From: Gillisia xinjiangensis
Lineage (GTDB): Bacteria; Bacteroidota; Bacteroidia; Flavobacteriales; Flavobacteriaceae
NCBI RefSeq assembly: GCF_046298265.1
Contig: NZ_JBKAHK010000003.1
Span: forward strand, 124,001-188,000
DNA: 64,000 nucleotides
Reading direction: 5' to 3'
Positions within the stretch are counted from its first letter, which is position 1, and each line of letters starts with the position of its first letter. This document shows positions 18,429 to 27,026 of this stretch, in pieces. A model generated the notes under the pieces. It did no database searches and was not told the DNA's origin. It saw only the letters and a program-made list of their open reading frames with translations. The position numbers were made by a program, and so were the translations under genes.

Positions 18429-19826
18429 TCAATAGCCACCAATCGAATAGAACTCAAATCCAATTTCTTCTTTCGTTTTTCGATCCAATAGTCGCCTACC
18501 ATCAAAGAGAAAGGCGGGTTTTAACATATTCTCATAAATTGCTTTCCAGTCCAGATTCTTAAATTCATCCCATTCGGTTAAAATTGAAACGGCATGGGCA
18601 TCTTTACAAGCTTCCTCAGCGGTGTTCACCACTTTTACCCTGTTGCGAATTTCCTCACTGCTATGTGTGCCTAAATATTCCAGATCTACATAGATCTGTT
18701 CAGCTTTCACTTTTGGATCATACACCACTACATCTGCCTGTTCATTCAGTAAATAATCGGTCACATATATAGCGGCAGACTCCCTGGTATCGTTGGTGTC
18801 TTTTTTAAAGGCCCACCCCAAAATTGCAATTTTCTTTCCTGAAACAGTGTTGTATAAGGTTTTCACCATATTGGATGCAAACCTTCTTTTTTGGTGATCA
18901 TTCATAATGATGACCTGCTCCCAGTAATCGGCCACCTCAGTAAGGCCAAAGGATTTTGAAATATACACCAGATTCAAAATGTCCTTTTGAAAACAAGAGC
19001 CTCCAAAACCGACTGAGGCTTTTAAGAATTTAGGTCCAATCCTGGAATCCATCCCCACCGCCTTCGCTACTTCATCCACATCGGCTCCCGTTTTTTCACA
19101 AAGCTCACTCATTGCATTAATGCTGGAGATACGCTGCGCCAGAAAGGCATTTGCCGATAGTTTTGATAATTCAGAAGACCAGACATTTGTAGTTAAAATA
19201 TTTTCCTCAGGTACCCAATGGGCATATACATCAACCAGTGCCTGTACTGCATCCAGTCCTTCTGCTGTGTCAATGTCGCCTCCAATCAATATCCTGTCCG
19301 GATTTTGAAGGTCCTGCACCGCAGTACCCTCAGCCAGAAATTCAGGATTTGAAAGAATTTGAAAGTTAACCCCGTTCCCGGTATTGTCCAGAATATTTTT
19401 TAAAGCCTCTGCCGTGCGCACCGGCAATGTAGATTTCTCTACTACTATTTTATCGTTTTTCGAAACCCGTGCAATTTGTCTTGCACATAGTTCTATGAAT
19501 TTTAAATCGGCAGCCATTCCCTTTCCAATCCCGTAGGTTTTGGTGGGCGTATTTACCGAGATAAAGATCATATCTGCCTTATCAATAGCTGCGTCAACAT
19601 CTGTAGAAAAGAACAAATTCCTTCCGCGGGCTTCCTTGACTATATCAGACAATCCCGGCTCGTAAATTGGAATATTCTCAACATCTTCATCATTCCATGC
19701 CACGATCCTCTTTTCGTTGATATCTACAACAGTCACGTTTATTTCAGGACATTTTTGAGCTATGACAGCCATTGTTGGCCCTCCTACGTAACCGGCTCCT
19801 ATGCAGCAAATGTTTTTTATCTTCAT
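18429..19826 (-). CDS. ugd: UDP-glucose 6-dehydrogenase, eukaryote-like type
   Basis: 465 residues. It oxidises UDP-glucose to UDP-glucuronate with two NAD. The N-terminus ICCIGAGYVGGPTMAVIAQK is the long eukaryote-type Rossmann start also found in Bacteroidetes. Other marks are SVNTPTKTYG, VVEKSTLPVRTAEA, NPEFLAEGTA, and the catalytic cysteine in SVGFGGSCFQKDILNL. The ATG at 19826 is preceded within six bases by an AACCAATT tandem repeat, so its own promoter is unlikely. It is probably read from upstream. Confidence 0.92.
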   Translation of the reverse strand: MKIKNICCIGAGYVGGPTMAVIAQKCPEINVTVVDINEKRIVAWNDEDVENIPIYEPGLSDIVKEARGRNLFFSTDVDAAIDKADMIFISVNTPTKTYGIGKGMAADLKFIELCARQIARVSKNDKIVVEKSTLPVRTAEALKNILDNTGNGVNFQILSNPEFLAEGTAVQDLQNPDRILIGGDIDTAEGLDAVQALVDVYAHWVPEENILTTNVWSSELSKLSANAFLAQRISSINAMSELCEKTGADVDEVAKAVGMDSRIGPKFLKASVGFGGSCFQKDILNLVYISKSFGLTEVADYWEQVIIMNDHQKRRFASNMVKTLYNTVSGKKIAILGWAFKKDTNDTRESAAIYVTDYLLNEQADVVVYDPKVKAEQIYVDLEYLGTHSSEEIRNRVKVVNTAEEACKDAHAVSILTEWDEFKNLDWKAIYENMLKPAFLFDGRRLLDRKTKEEIGFEFYSIGGY

Positions 19827-19831
19827 TGTTG

Positions 19832-19861
19832 GTTAATTGGTTAAATGGTTAATTGGTTAAA
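19832..19861. repeat. 30-base direct repeat, copy 1 (GGTTAATT family)
   Basis: Perfectly identical to 20289-20318. Built from TTAATTGG/TTAAATGG words. Lies immediately 5' of ugd. Confidence 0.93.
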
Positions 19862-19911
19862 TAGTTACTTAATCTTCAGGTCGGATTAACTATTTAAAAA
19901 TTAACTTCCAT

Positions 19912-20283
19912 TTATTCATTAGTTCTATTTCTTAAATATTTGATATAACCATTAATTAGCTTCAGGCATAACTCCACTTTATTCCGGAGTGTTTTAAGAA
20001 CATCTTCTGAAATATATTCGCAATCTTTTGCCTCAATTCCATGGTCTAATATTTCAGCTACCGATCCTCTTGCGTTCAAAAGAAATTTAATATTCTCTTT
20101 GTAATGATATCTTCCCCAACCCTCGGCAATGTTTGCAGTGCCAGACCTCGCTGATCTCAATAACTGGGAATATAATTCAAAACGTTCGGTTTTTGGCAGT
20201 TTAATTAAAATCTCCTTCTTTACAAAAAGCTTTAAACTATAGCATTCTTTCCAACAATCCAAAGTCTCGAAATTAGAAGCCAT
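19912..20283 (-). CDS. Four-helix-bundle protein (S23/23S-rRNA-intervening-sequence protein family)
   Basis: 123 residues. Family marks are LDCWKECYSLKLFVKKEI, the RSARSGTANIAEGWGRYHY core (residues about 44-62) and EFxLNARGS-like FLLNARGSVAEI. Such proteins were first seen encoded in 23S rRNA intervening sequences, but free-standing copies are common in Bacteroidetes polysaccharide loci; their function is unknown. The gene interrupts the ugd/tviB pair and is bracketed by 30-base perfect direct repeats. Confidence 0.88.
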   Translation of the reverse strand: MASNFETLDCWKECYSLKLFVKKEILIKLPKTERFELYSQLLRSARSGTANIAEGWGRYHYKENIKFLLNARGSVAEILDHGIEAKDCEYISEDVLKTLRNKVELCLKLINGYIKYLRNRTNE

Positions 20284-20288
20284 ATTTA

Positions 20289-20318
20289 GTTAATTGGTTA
20301 AATGGTTAATTGGTTAAA
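20289..20318. repeat. 30-base direct repeat, copy 2 (GGTTAATT family)
   Basis: Perfect copy of 19832-19861, directly 5' of the four-helix-bundle gene; the two copies are offset by 457 bases. Confidence 0.93.
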
Positions 20319-20382
20319 CGGTTGAATAATTATTTGAACTGGTACAATCTAATTAACTAATATCAAATTTACTAATCCCTAT

Positions 20383-20476
20383 TTAACCAATCACAAATCA
20401 CAAATCACAAATCACGAATTAACCAATCCCGAATTAACGAATTAACGAATCCCAAATCACAATTCCCGAATCAACG
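20383..20476. repeat. Low-complexity repeat tract (AATCACAA / AATTAACG / AATCCC words)
   Basis: Runs of AATCACAA, AATTAACG and AATCCCGA words fill the space up to the tviB stop codon. No gene or terminator hairpin is seen in it. Confidence 0.8.
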
Positions 20477-20477
20477 A

Positions 20478-21758
20478 TTATAGTTTCTTATCGCATTTGT
20501 CACCAAGAACTCCCTTAACATCATAAACAACCGTACTTCCATTCTTAAACTTATCCAAATCCAATTCTAGGAATTCCTTATGAGAAACAGCCAAAACCAC
20601 CGCATCAAATTTTTCATTTGGCATCGTCTTAAACGTTTCCAGTCCATATTCGTGTTTCACTTCTGCCGGATTGGCCAAAGGATCGTATATAGTAACATTT
20701 GTTCCGTATTCCTTAAGATTCTTGATAACATCCACCACCTTCGTATTTCTTACATCCGGACAGTTTTCCTTAAAGGTAATTCCAAGAACAAGGATATTTG
20801 CGTTTTTTACCTTCAGGTCATTTTGCAACATGAGTTTAACAACTTCTGAAGCTACATATTGTCCCATTGAATCGTTCATTCTTCTTCCTGCAAGGATAAT
20901 TTCAGGGTGATACCCCAATTCCTGTGCTTTTTGAGCCAGATAATAAGGATCCACTCCTATACAATGCCCTCCTACAAGTCCTGGTTTAAATGGTAAAAAA
21001 TTCCATTTTGTGCCCGCTGCTTCCAACACGTCCTGGGTATCGATATCCATCATATTGAAGATCTTTGCCAGCTCATTAACAAATGCGATGTTGATATCGC
21101 GTTGAGAATTCTCAATCACCTTGGCGGCTTCAGCAACTTTAATAGTTGGAGCCAAATGGGTTCCCGCGGTGATAACCTGAGCATACAAGTCATTGACCCT
21201 TATTCCGATTTCCGGCGTTGAACCTGCGGTAACTTTTAATATTTTTTCAACCGTATGCTCCTTATCACCCGGATTGATCCTTTCCGGAGAATAACCGGCG
21301 AAGAAATCTACATTGAATTTAAGTCCGCTTTCTTTTTCAAGTACGGGAACACATTCATCTTCTGTAACACCTGGATAAACAGTAGATTCATAAATTACGA
21401 TATCTCCCTTTTTCAATACTTTTCCAATGCTCGCGCTACTTTTATACAGAGGCGTAAGGTCGGGGCGATTGTTTTTATCTACCGGAGTAGGAACTGTGAT
21501 TATATAATGATTGCAATCTTTTATATCGTCCAGATTCGTAGAACAATAAAGTCCATTTTCACCTGAAGGTTTATCCACCAAAGCCGATTTTAAAAGATCA
21601 TCTTCAACTTCCAGCGTGCTGTCGTGACCACCTTTAAGTTCATCTACTCTTCCCTGGTTTATGTCAAAGCCTACTACAGGAAATTTGGTTGCAAATAATC
21701 TTGCCAATGGAAGGCCAACATACCCTAATCCTATTACTGCAATTTTAATATTGTTCAT
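20478..21758 (-). CDS. tviB: UDP-N-acetylglucosamine 6-dehydrogenase (TviB/WbpA-like)
   Basis: 426 residues, UDP-glucose/GDP-mannose dehydrogenase superfamily. The Rossmann start is IAVIGLGYVGLPLARLFATK. Other marks are TVPTPVDKNNRPDL, YESTVYPGVTEDECVPVLE, GYSPERINPGDKEHT and the catalytic cysteine in GLVGGHCIGVDPYYLAQKAQ. TviB oxidises UDP-GlcNAc to UDP-GlcNAcA. It is followed in transcription order by ugd and preceded by a TviC-type epimerase, so the pair should produce UDP-GalNAcA. The closest alternative is UDP-ManNAc dehydrogenase (WecC). Confidence 0.87.
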   Translation of the reverse strand: MNNIKIAVIGLGYVGLPLARLFATKFPVVGFDINQGRVDELKGGHDSTLEVEDDLLKSALVDKPSGENGLYCSTNLDDIKDCNHYIITVPTPVDKNNRPDLTPLYKSSASIGKVLKKGDIVIYESTVYPGVTEDECVPVLEKESGLKFNVDFFAGYSPERINPGDKEHTVEKILKVTAGSTPEIGIRVNDLYAQVITAGTHLAPTIKVAEAAKVIENSQRDINIAFVNELAKIFNMMDIDTQDVLEAAGTKWNFLPFKPGLVGGHCIGVDPYYLAQKAQELGYHPEIILAGRRMNDSMGQYVASEVVKLMLQNDLKVKNANILVLGITFKENCPDVRNTKVVDVIKNLKEYGTNVTIYDPLANPAEVKHEYGLETFKTMPNEKFDAVVLAVSHKEFLELDLDKFKNGSTVVYDVKGVLGDKCDKKL

Positions 21759-21761
21759 TTG

Positions 21762-21812
21762 TTATTTCGGTAATTGGTTAATTTGTTAATTCGGTAATTG
21801 GTTAATTCGGTT
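21762..21812. repeat. GGTAATTGGTTAATT repeat tract upstream of tviB
   Basis: Three imperfect copies of GGTAATTGGTTAATT-type words, the same family as the repeats at 19832 and 20289. It sits 4 bases before the tviB start. Confidence 0.85.
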
Positions 21813-21859
21813 TAGAAAACCTCCAGGGAAATTGAAATTAACTAAACAATTTCAAAATT

Positions 21860-21881
21860 CCCCCTTAGGGGGTTAGGGGGC
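21860..21881. repeat. CCCCCTTAGGGGG palindrome with TTAGGGGG extension
   Basis: The last two codons and the stop of the tviC-like gene (TAA, 21875-21873) lie within this GC-rich unit. It could form a hairpin in the RNA after the gene, but no T-run follows. Confidence 0.75.
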
Positions 21882-22874
21882 TAAATTTTTCCAATACCAC
21901 TCCACCGCCTCTTTCAAACCCTCTTTAATTTTAAAATGAGGATCATATCCCAGCAATGTTTTTGCTTTTTCAACTGAAGCTAACGAATGTGGAATATCCC
22001 CCGCCCTGTTTGGTCCGTGTTTGATCTCAACATTTGCTATTTCCGGATCGTATTTGGATAAATTTTCTTTTAATAAGGTTGTAAGCTCCAATAAATTTGT
22101 CCGGTCACCCACAGCGGTATTGTACACCTGGTTTACCGCATCTTCATTTTCAGAAGTCAGCGCAAGAAGGTTCATTTGGATCACATTATCTATATAAGTG
22201 AAATCCCGTGAGTAAGTACCATCACCATTTATCAAAGGTGATTCGTGATTCATCAACTGAATTACAAATTTTGGGATTACCGCAGCATAAGCACCATCCG
22301 GATCCTGTTTTCTTCCAAAAACATTGAAATATCGCAATCCGATGGTATTCAGATCATAGGCAGATTTAAAAATATCGGCATAGAGTTCATTTACATATTT
22401 TGTGATGGCATAAGGAGAAAGCGGTTTTCCTATCACATCTTCAACTTTAGGAAGGTTTTCTGAATCGCCGTAAGTAGAAGAGCTGGCCGCATAAACAAAG
22501 CGTTTTACTTTAGCATCCCGGGCAGCAACCAACATATTCAGGAATCCTGATACATTAACCTCATTGGTTGTAATTGGATCCTTTAAGGATCTTGGAACTG
22601 AGCCTAAGGCGGCTTCGTGCAGGATATAATCCACTCCTTTTGCTGCTTTATGGCAGGTTTCAAGATTTCGAATATCTCCTTCTATTAAGATGAAGTTGGG
22701 AATGTCTATAATTGCGGCAAGATTTTCTCTTTTTCCTGTAGCGAAGTTATCCAGGCAAACTACTGTTGCACCAAGCTCTAAGAGCTTTTCACAAAGGTTA
22801 GAACCTATAAAACCAGCGCCACCGGTTACCAATATTTTTTTAGAACTTAATTTTGAAAATTGTTCTTTGAGCAT
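21873..22874 (-). CDS. tviC: UDP-GlcNAc/GlcNAcA C4-epimerase (TviC/WbpP-like SDR)
   Basis: Start set at ATG 22874 (333 residues). The frame extends to an ATG at 22943, but a TATCTTTG promoter box lies between the two, and MLKEQFSKLSSKKILVTGG is the expected beginning. Extended SDR with GGAGFIGSNLCEKLLE, DNFATGKREN, HEAALGSVPRS, ASSSTYGD, YAITKYVNELYA (Tyr-X3-Lys) and GDGTYSRDFTYIDNV. TviC epimerises UDP-GlcNAcA to UDP-GalNAcA; WbpP prefers UDP-GlcNAc. Next to the tviB-like gene the first use is likely. First gene of the minus-strand polysaccharide operon. Confidence 0.87.
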   Translation of the reverse strand: MLKEQFSKLSSKKILVTGGAGFIGSNLCEKLLELGATVVCLDNFATGKRENLAAIIDIPNFILIEGDIRNLETCHKAAKGVDYILHEAALGSVPRSLKDPITTNEVNVSGFLNMLVAARDAKVKRFVYAASSSTYGDSENLPKVEDVIGKPLSPYAITKYVNELYADIFKSAYDLNTIGLRYFNVFGRKQDPDGAYAAVIPKFVIQLMNHESPLINGDGTYSRDFTYIDNVIQMNLLALTSENEDAVNQVYNTAVGDRTNLLELTTLLKENLSKYDPEIANVEIKHGPNRAGDIPHSLASVEKAKTLLGYDPHFKIKEGLKEAVEWYWKNLAP

Positions 22875-22900
22875 CAACTTTAAAATTTTTAAATCAGCGG

Positions 22901-22908
22901 CAAAGATA
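22901..22908 (-). promoter_or_regulatory. TATCTTTG -7 box, promoter of the tviC-tviB-ugd unit
   Basis: Perfect TAnnTTTG on the minus strand, 26 bases upstream of ATG 22874, predicting a leader of about 20 bases. No clear -33 TTG is visible. It rules against the ATG at 22943, which lies upstream of the box. Confidence 0.6.
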
Positions 22909-23131
22909 GTATTTCTTATTTTAGACCTTCCCTTTGAACTCATAAAGAAAATGTAAAATATTTAATAAAAATACGTTTAATAAAGTTCCTAATAGTCTTA
23001 GCGCAATTCTAATAGGTTATAACTTCGGAATTGCTGATTATTATCAAAAAGGTGGTTTTTTTAGTTTTATCAGATTAAGAAAGCTTAGAAATAATGAGGA
23101 ACAACCCTAATTTTGAGGGAAATGAATAAAA

Positions 23132-23992
23132 TTAGATTTCGTTGTTTAAAGCCATAACCCACATATCAGAAAACTTTTCAAAGCCTAAAGTTGAAAAATG
23201 GCAATTATCCGGTAATCTATATTTTTTTTCTGATAACAAATCGGTATTTGGTCCGGGGAAAACTATATCCATATCCTGGATAATCTTATTTTGAATTTCT
23301 AAAAGGGTAGCATCTGAATCATTTTCACAAATTGAAGTTCTTGATAAATAGATGGGTATTGTAATTCCCCGAGCTTTTAAATTATCAACTAAGATTTTAA
23401 AATCTTCGTAATAATTAGAATTTCCATATTTGTTTGAATGGTTAATTTCGCCCTGGTGATAAAGAATAGCATCAACTCTACCATAATCCTTCACCAATTG
23501 ATCGTGATTTTTTATCAAGTGATTTAAATATGGATCCTTATTTAAATCCTCTATTCTTCTACCTCCATAACCGCTGTTCGAGAAAATCACTTGCTTATGT
23601 AAACCACTTTTGATCAATTTCTCACCAACCATCCCCCATACAGAGCCATCATCCCCTGTTGCACCCAACGAGGGATCTTTATAGATGTAAGTTTTTCCAT
23701 CATGATATTGATAAACCCCCTGCCTAACCTCATAACCAATTTGCCCATGATTCGCAGCGTTTGATTGCCCATAGGTTAAGTAAATTCCAGTTTTAGAATC
23801 AATGGGTACATTTTGTTCTTCCAAATTACCTGTTTCAAAATTTCTTTTATCACCTGAATTATTAATGACCTGACTTTTAAGGCTAAACAAAATGTTAAAT
23901 GGAAAAAATTTATAGTGTCCTGTGGCAATTCCGAAAAAATATACTGCAACAAAAAAACTTAATGCAAAAAATATATAGCGTTTTGTAATCAT
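23132..23992 (-). CDS. Membrane-anchored sialate O-acetylesterase-type SGNH hydrolase (SASA domain)
   Basis: 286 residues. One N-terminal transmembrane helix (about 6-23), then a SASA domain: YLTYGQSNAANHG with the nucleophile S77, NSGYGGRRIEDL, ILYHQGEINHS, and the catalytic DNCHFS (D262, H265). Family members remove O-acetyl groups from sialic acids or plant glycans; others are general carbohydrate esterases. Anchoring would place it in the periplasm. Next to a nonulosonate locus and an O-acyltransferase operon, it may trim acetyl groups on the same surface glycan (inference). Confidence 0.8.
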   Translation of the reverse strand: MITKRYIFFALSFFVAVYFFGIATGHYKFFPFNILFSLKSQVINNSGDKRNFETGNLEEQNVPIDSKTGIYLTYGQSNAANHGQIGYEVRQGVYQYHDGKTYIYKDPSLGATGDDGSVWGMVGEKLIKSGLHKQVIFSNSGYGGRRIEDLNKDPYLNHLIKNHDQLVKDYGRVDAILYHQGEINHSNKYGNSNYYEDFKILVDNLKARGITIPIYLSRTSICENDSDATLLEIQNKIIQDMDIVFPGPNTDLLSEKKYRLPDNCHFSTLGFEKFSDMWVMALNNEI

Positions 23993-24050
23993 AAAATACC
24001 TTTTTCATTTTTTTGAAATAGCGGTGCGAATCCATATCTTATTTAAATAT

Positions 24051-24058
24051 CAAATATA
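24051..24058 (-). promoter_or_regulatory. TATATTTG -7 box for the SASA gene
   Basis: Perfect TAnnTTTG on the minus strand, about 60 bases before ATG 23992, in the divergent spacer. No obvious -33 TTG. Confidence 0.45.
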
Positions 24059-24081
24059 TTAGGTTATATAAATGAAACCTA

Positions 24082-24089
24082 TATTTTTG
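24082..24089 (+). promoter_or_regulatory. TATTTTTG -7 box for the carbamoyltransferase operon
   Basis: Perfect TAnnTTTG on the plus strand, 14 bases before ATG 24104, giving a leader of 8-9 bases. Faces away from the box at 24051. Confidence 0.5.
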
Positions 24090-24103
24090 TTTAAAAATAA
24101 TAG

Positions 24104-25957
24104 ATGAAAATCTTAGGCATATCTTGTTTTTATCATGATTCTGCGGCGAGTATTATTGTCAATAATGAGGTTATAGCATCCGTTCAGGAGGAAAGATTTA
24201 CCAGAGTTAAACATACTCCCGATTTCCCAATAAATTCAATTAAATTTTGCCTGGAAGAAACCGGTTTATCGTTGAACGAATTAGACGCAATTATATTTTA
24301 TGACAAACCTTTGCTTAAATTCGAACGGTTAATAAGTACATATTACGCAACTGCGCCCCAAGGCCTGGTCTCTTTTTTAAGATCAATTCCTATTTGGATA
24401 AAAGAAAAGATTTTCTTCAGAAAATTATTGAAAGATCACTTAAAAAATATTGACAAGGATTTCGATCTTAAAAAAGTAAAAATGCTGTTTTCAGAGCATC
24501 ACCTTTCTCATGCTGCCAGTTGTTTTTTTGTTTCCAACTACGAAGAATCCGCGATACTTACCATTGATGGTGTGGGGGAATGGAGTACAGCATCTATTGG
24601 AATTGGAAAAAGCAATAAAATTGAAATTTTAAAAGAGCTATACTTTCCTCATTCTTTAGGTTTGCTCTACAGTGCATTCACCTATTATATGGGATTTAGG
24701 GTAAACTCAGGGGAATATAAACTGATGGGGCTTGCCCCTTACGGCAATCCAGAATCTAAAGAAACAAAAGCTTATATCTCAAAAATAAAAGATGAGATAA
24801 TTGATATTAAGCAAGATGGTTCCATATTTCTAAACCAAAAATATTTTAAATATGCCAGTGGCGGTAGAATGATCGACCATCAAAAATTTGAGACTTTATT
24901 TGGATTAAAAGTTAGAGAAGATTCAGATGAAATACTGCAATCCCACTGCAATATGGCCTTTGCAATTCAGGATATTACTGAGGAGATTGTAATTAAAATG
25001 GCAAAAGAAGCTAAACGCCTTACAAATTCCAATAATTTGTGCCTATCTGGTGGGGTTGCCTTAAACTGTGTTGCCAATGGTAAAATTCATGGCTTAAATT
25101 TATTTAAGAATATTTATATACAACCAGCATCCGGTGATTCCGGTGGCGCCTTAGGAGCTGCTCTTGCTGCAAATTATATGTATTTTCAAAAGGAAAGAGT
25201 TTGCACAAATTCTTATGATACAATGAAGGGGTCTTATTTAGGTCCATATTATTCGAATAAGGAAATTCTTATAATGAATAAAAAATACAAGGCAGCCTCG
25301 GTTTATCATGAAGGGTTTGAACAAATCTCGCAAGAAGCTGCAAGGCTGTTATCTGAGGGTTTTGTGATAGGATGGTTCCAGGGAAGATCAGAATTTGGCC
25401 CACGTGCCCTTGGCAACAGATCTATATTAGCAGACCCGAGAAACACTGAAATGCAAAAAAAATTAAATCTAAAAATTAAATACAGGGAAGGCTTCAGACC
25501 TTTTGCTCCATCTGTTCTGGAAGAAGATTATAATGAATTCTTTAAGGGTAATTTAAAAAGTCCTTATATGCTGCTGGTTAAAGAAATTTCAGAAAAAATA
25601 AAATGTGACTTGCCGGAAAATTATTCTGATCTAAATTATTGGGATAAACTTTATACGAAAAGAAGTTCGCTTCAATCTATAACCCACGTTGATTTTAGCG
25701 CAAGAATTCAAACGGTATCTAAAAATACCAATAAAAAATATTGGACGTTGATTAATGATTTTAAAAAAATCACTGGAGTTGGGGTTTTAGTCAATACCAG
25801 TTTTAATGTAAGAGGAGAGCCTATAGTAAACAACCCTGAAGATGCTTATCGATGTTTTATGTCTACAGAAATGGATTATTTAGTGATTAATAACCATTTA
25901 TACGATAAAAAAAGTCAAACCATTGAAATTAAAAAAGACGTTTTTAAAAATGACTAG
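24104..25957 (+). CDS. NodU/TobZ-family O-carbamoyltransferase
   Basis: 617 residues. Such enzymes activate carbamoyl phosphate with ATP and carbamoylate a hydroxyl of a sugar or small molecule. The N-terminal Kae1-like domain shows ILGISCFYHDSAASI, the metal-binding FSEHHLSHAASC, TIDGVGEWSTA, GEYKLMGLAPYGNP and LCLSGGVALNCVANGKI. The C-terminal YrdC-like domain shows IGWFQGRSEFGPRALGNRSI and LVNTSFNVRGEPIV. Length is normal. It begins a six-gene plus-strand operon; the next gene starts inside its last codons. Confidence 0.9.
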   Translation: MKILGISCFYHDSAASIIVNNEVIASVQEERFTRVKHTPDFPINSIKFCLEETGLSLNELDAIIFYDKPLLKFERLISTYYATAPQGLVSFLRSIPIWIKEKIFFRKLLKDHLKNIDKDFDLKKVKMLFSEHHLSHAASCFFVSNYEESAILTIDGVGEWSTASIGIGKSNKIEILKELYFPHSLGLLYSAFTYYMGFRVNSGEYKLMGLAPYGNPESKETKAYISKIKDEIIDIKQDGSIFLNQKYFKYASGGRMIDHQKFETLFGLKVREDSDEILQSHCNMAFAIQDITEEIVIKMAKEAKRLTNSNNLCLSGGVALNCVANGKIHGLNLFKNIYIQPASGDSGGALGAALAANYMYFQKERVCTNSYDTMKGSYLGPYYSNKEILIMNKKYKAASVYHEGFEQISQEAARLLSEGFVIGWFQGRSEFGPRALGNRSILADPRNTEMQKKLNLKIKYREGFRPFAPSVLEEDYNEFFKGNLKSPYMLLVKEISEKIKCDLPENYSDLNYWDKLYTKRSSLQSITHVDFSARIQTVSKNTNKKYWTLINDFKKITGVGVLVNTSFNVRGEPIVNNPEDAYRCFMSTEMDYLVINNHLYDKKSQTIEIKKDVFKND

Positions 25958-27026
25958 GATGAAAATCATCAAATTAATAAAATTGATAGCTGTCAATTTT
26001 ATCGTCATAATTCTTTTTTTAATGTTGGCAGATCCATTACTAGGTTTGGTATTGGAAGATGATCCCGGAATTTCAAGAGAAATTAGTTTTAAGGAAAATA
26101 ATCCATTATCATTTGCAAAAGTAAGTTCTTATGATAATAACACAGAGATAGAATTCGTGATCAAACAGACAGATGAGCATGGCTTTATAATTGGGCCCGG
26201 CGATACATCAGAGAAAAAAATCGATATAGTGTTCATGGGAGCCAGCACGGTTGAATTAGAAAATGTTCAGGAAAACAAGCGATTTCCATATTTATCTATT
26301 AAAAATCTCAATGATAGCTTAAATACTAACTTTGTTTCAAGAAATGCAGGAGTTGGGGGGAATTTATTATCGACGACCAATCTTTTATTAACTACTAAAG
26401 TTGTTCCTCTTCATCCTAAATATGTTATTCTTTCTTCATCGTTAATAGATATGATCTATTTATCTAAAAATGAATCATATTGGACAGGATCCAAAAAATA
26501 TCTAAATAGAAATAATCCAAAAACAGAAACTTTCAGGGGTATTAAAAACATGTTTTTCCCCAATCTATGGTTGCAACTGCGAAAATATATGGGTTTATCA
26601 AACGATTTGGAAATTATTAAACAGGCAAAATTTTCGCCCTTAAACAAATCACGAATTTTAGATCAATATGAGAAACAGCTCGACGTTTTTATTAATACCT
26701 GTCTTATTTATGGAATTAAGCCTATTCTAACAACAGATTACCATGTACCTAAATTGATAAAGGCTAATTTGCGCAAACAGGGTGTTTTTAATGATAAGGA
26801 GAATCAGTTCTATTTAACCGATTTAATTCCATCGTTAAATAATTTGATTGAAAACAAAGCCAAATTATATGATATTCCTTTAATAAAGCTTCACGAGCTA
26901 ATTGAGCAGAATAAAAATTTTGTCAATAGAAATGATGGCTTACATCTAACAAATACAGGAAGTGAAAAAGTATCAGAAACAATATCAGATTATTTAATCG
27001 ATAAATTTCAAAATGAAAAAAATTAA
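25950..27026 (+). CDS. Membrane-anchored SGNH-like protein 1
   Basis: Start set at ATG 25950 (358 residues), overlapping the carbamoyltransferase stop by 8 bases; the longer frame needs a TTG at 25923. After a basic N-terminus comes one transmembrane helix (about 11-35), then a periplasmic domain. DIVFMGASTVELE looks like SGNH block I with serine at about residue 99. NAGVGGN resembles block II, and NDGLHLTNTGSEKVSE gives the Asp and His of block V. Resembles AlgJ/AlgX-like acetyltransferase partners or esterases. Exact role unknown. Confidence 0.72.
   Translation: MTRMKIIKLIKLIAVNFIVIILFLMLADPLLGLVLEDDPGISREISFKENNPLSFAKVSSYDNNTEIEFVIKQTDEHGFIIGPGDTSEKKIDIVFMGASTVELENVQENKRFPYLSIKNLNDSLNTNFVSRNAGVGGNLLSTTNLLLTTKVVPLHPKYVILSSSLIDMIYLSKNESYWTGSKKYLNRNNPKTETFRGIKNMFFPNLWLQLRKYMGLSNDLEIIKQAKFSPLNKSRILDQYEKQLDVFINTCLIYGIKPILTTDYHVPKLIKANLRKQGVFNDKENQFYLTDLIPSLNNLIENKAKLYDIPLIKLHELIEQNKNFVNRNDGLHLTNTGSEKVSETISDYLIDKFQNEKN

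Noticed and set aside
19828..21812. GGTTAATT and AATCACAA tracts as a CRISPR array
   Set aside because: The units are contiguous and degenerate, with no spacers of constant length and no cas genes.
22875..22943. N-terminal extension of the tviC-like protein from ATG 22943
   Set aside because: A TATCTTTG promoter box lies within the extension, and the added residues are not typical of the family.
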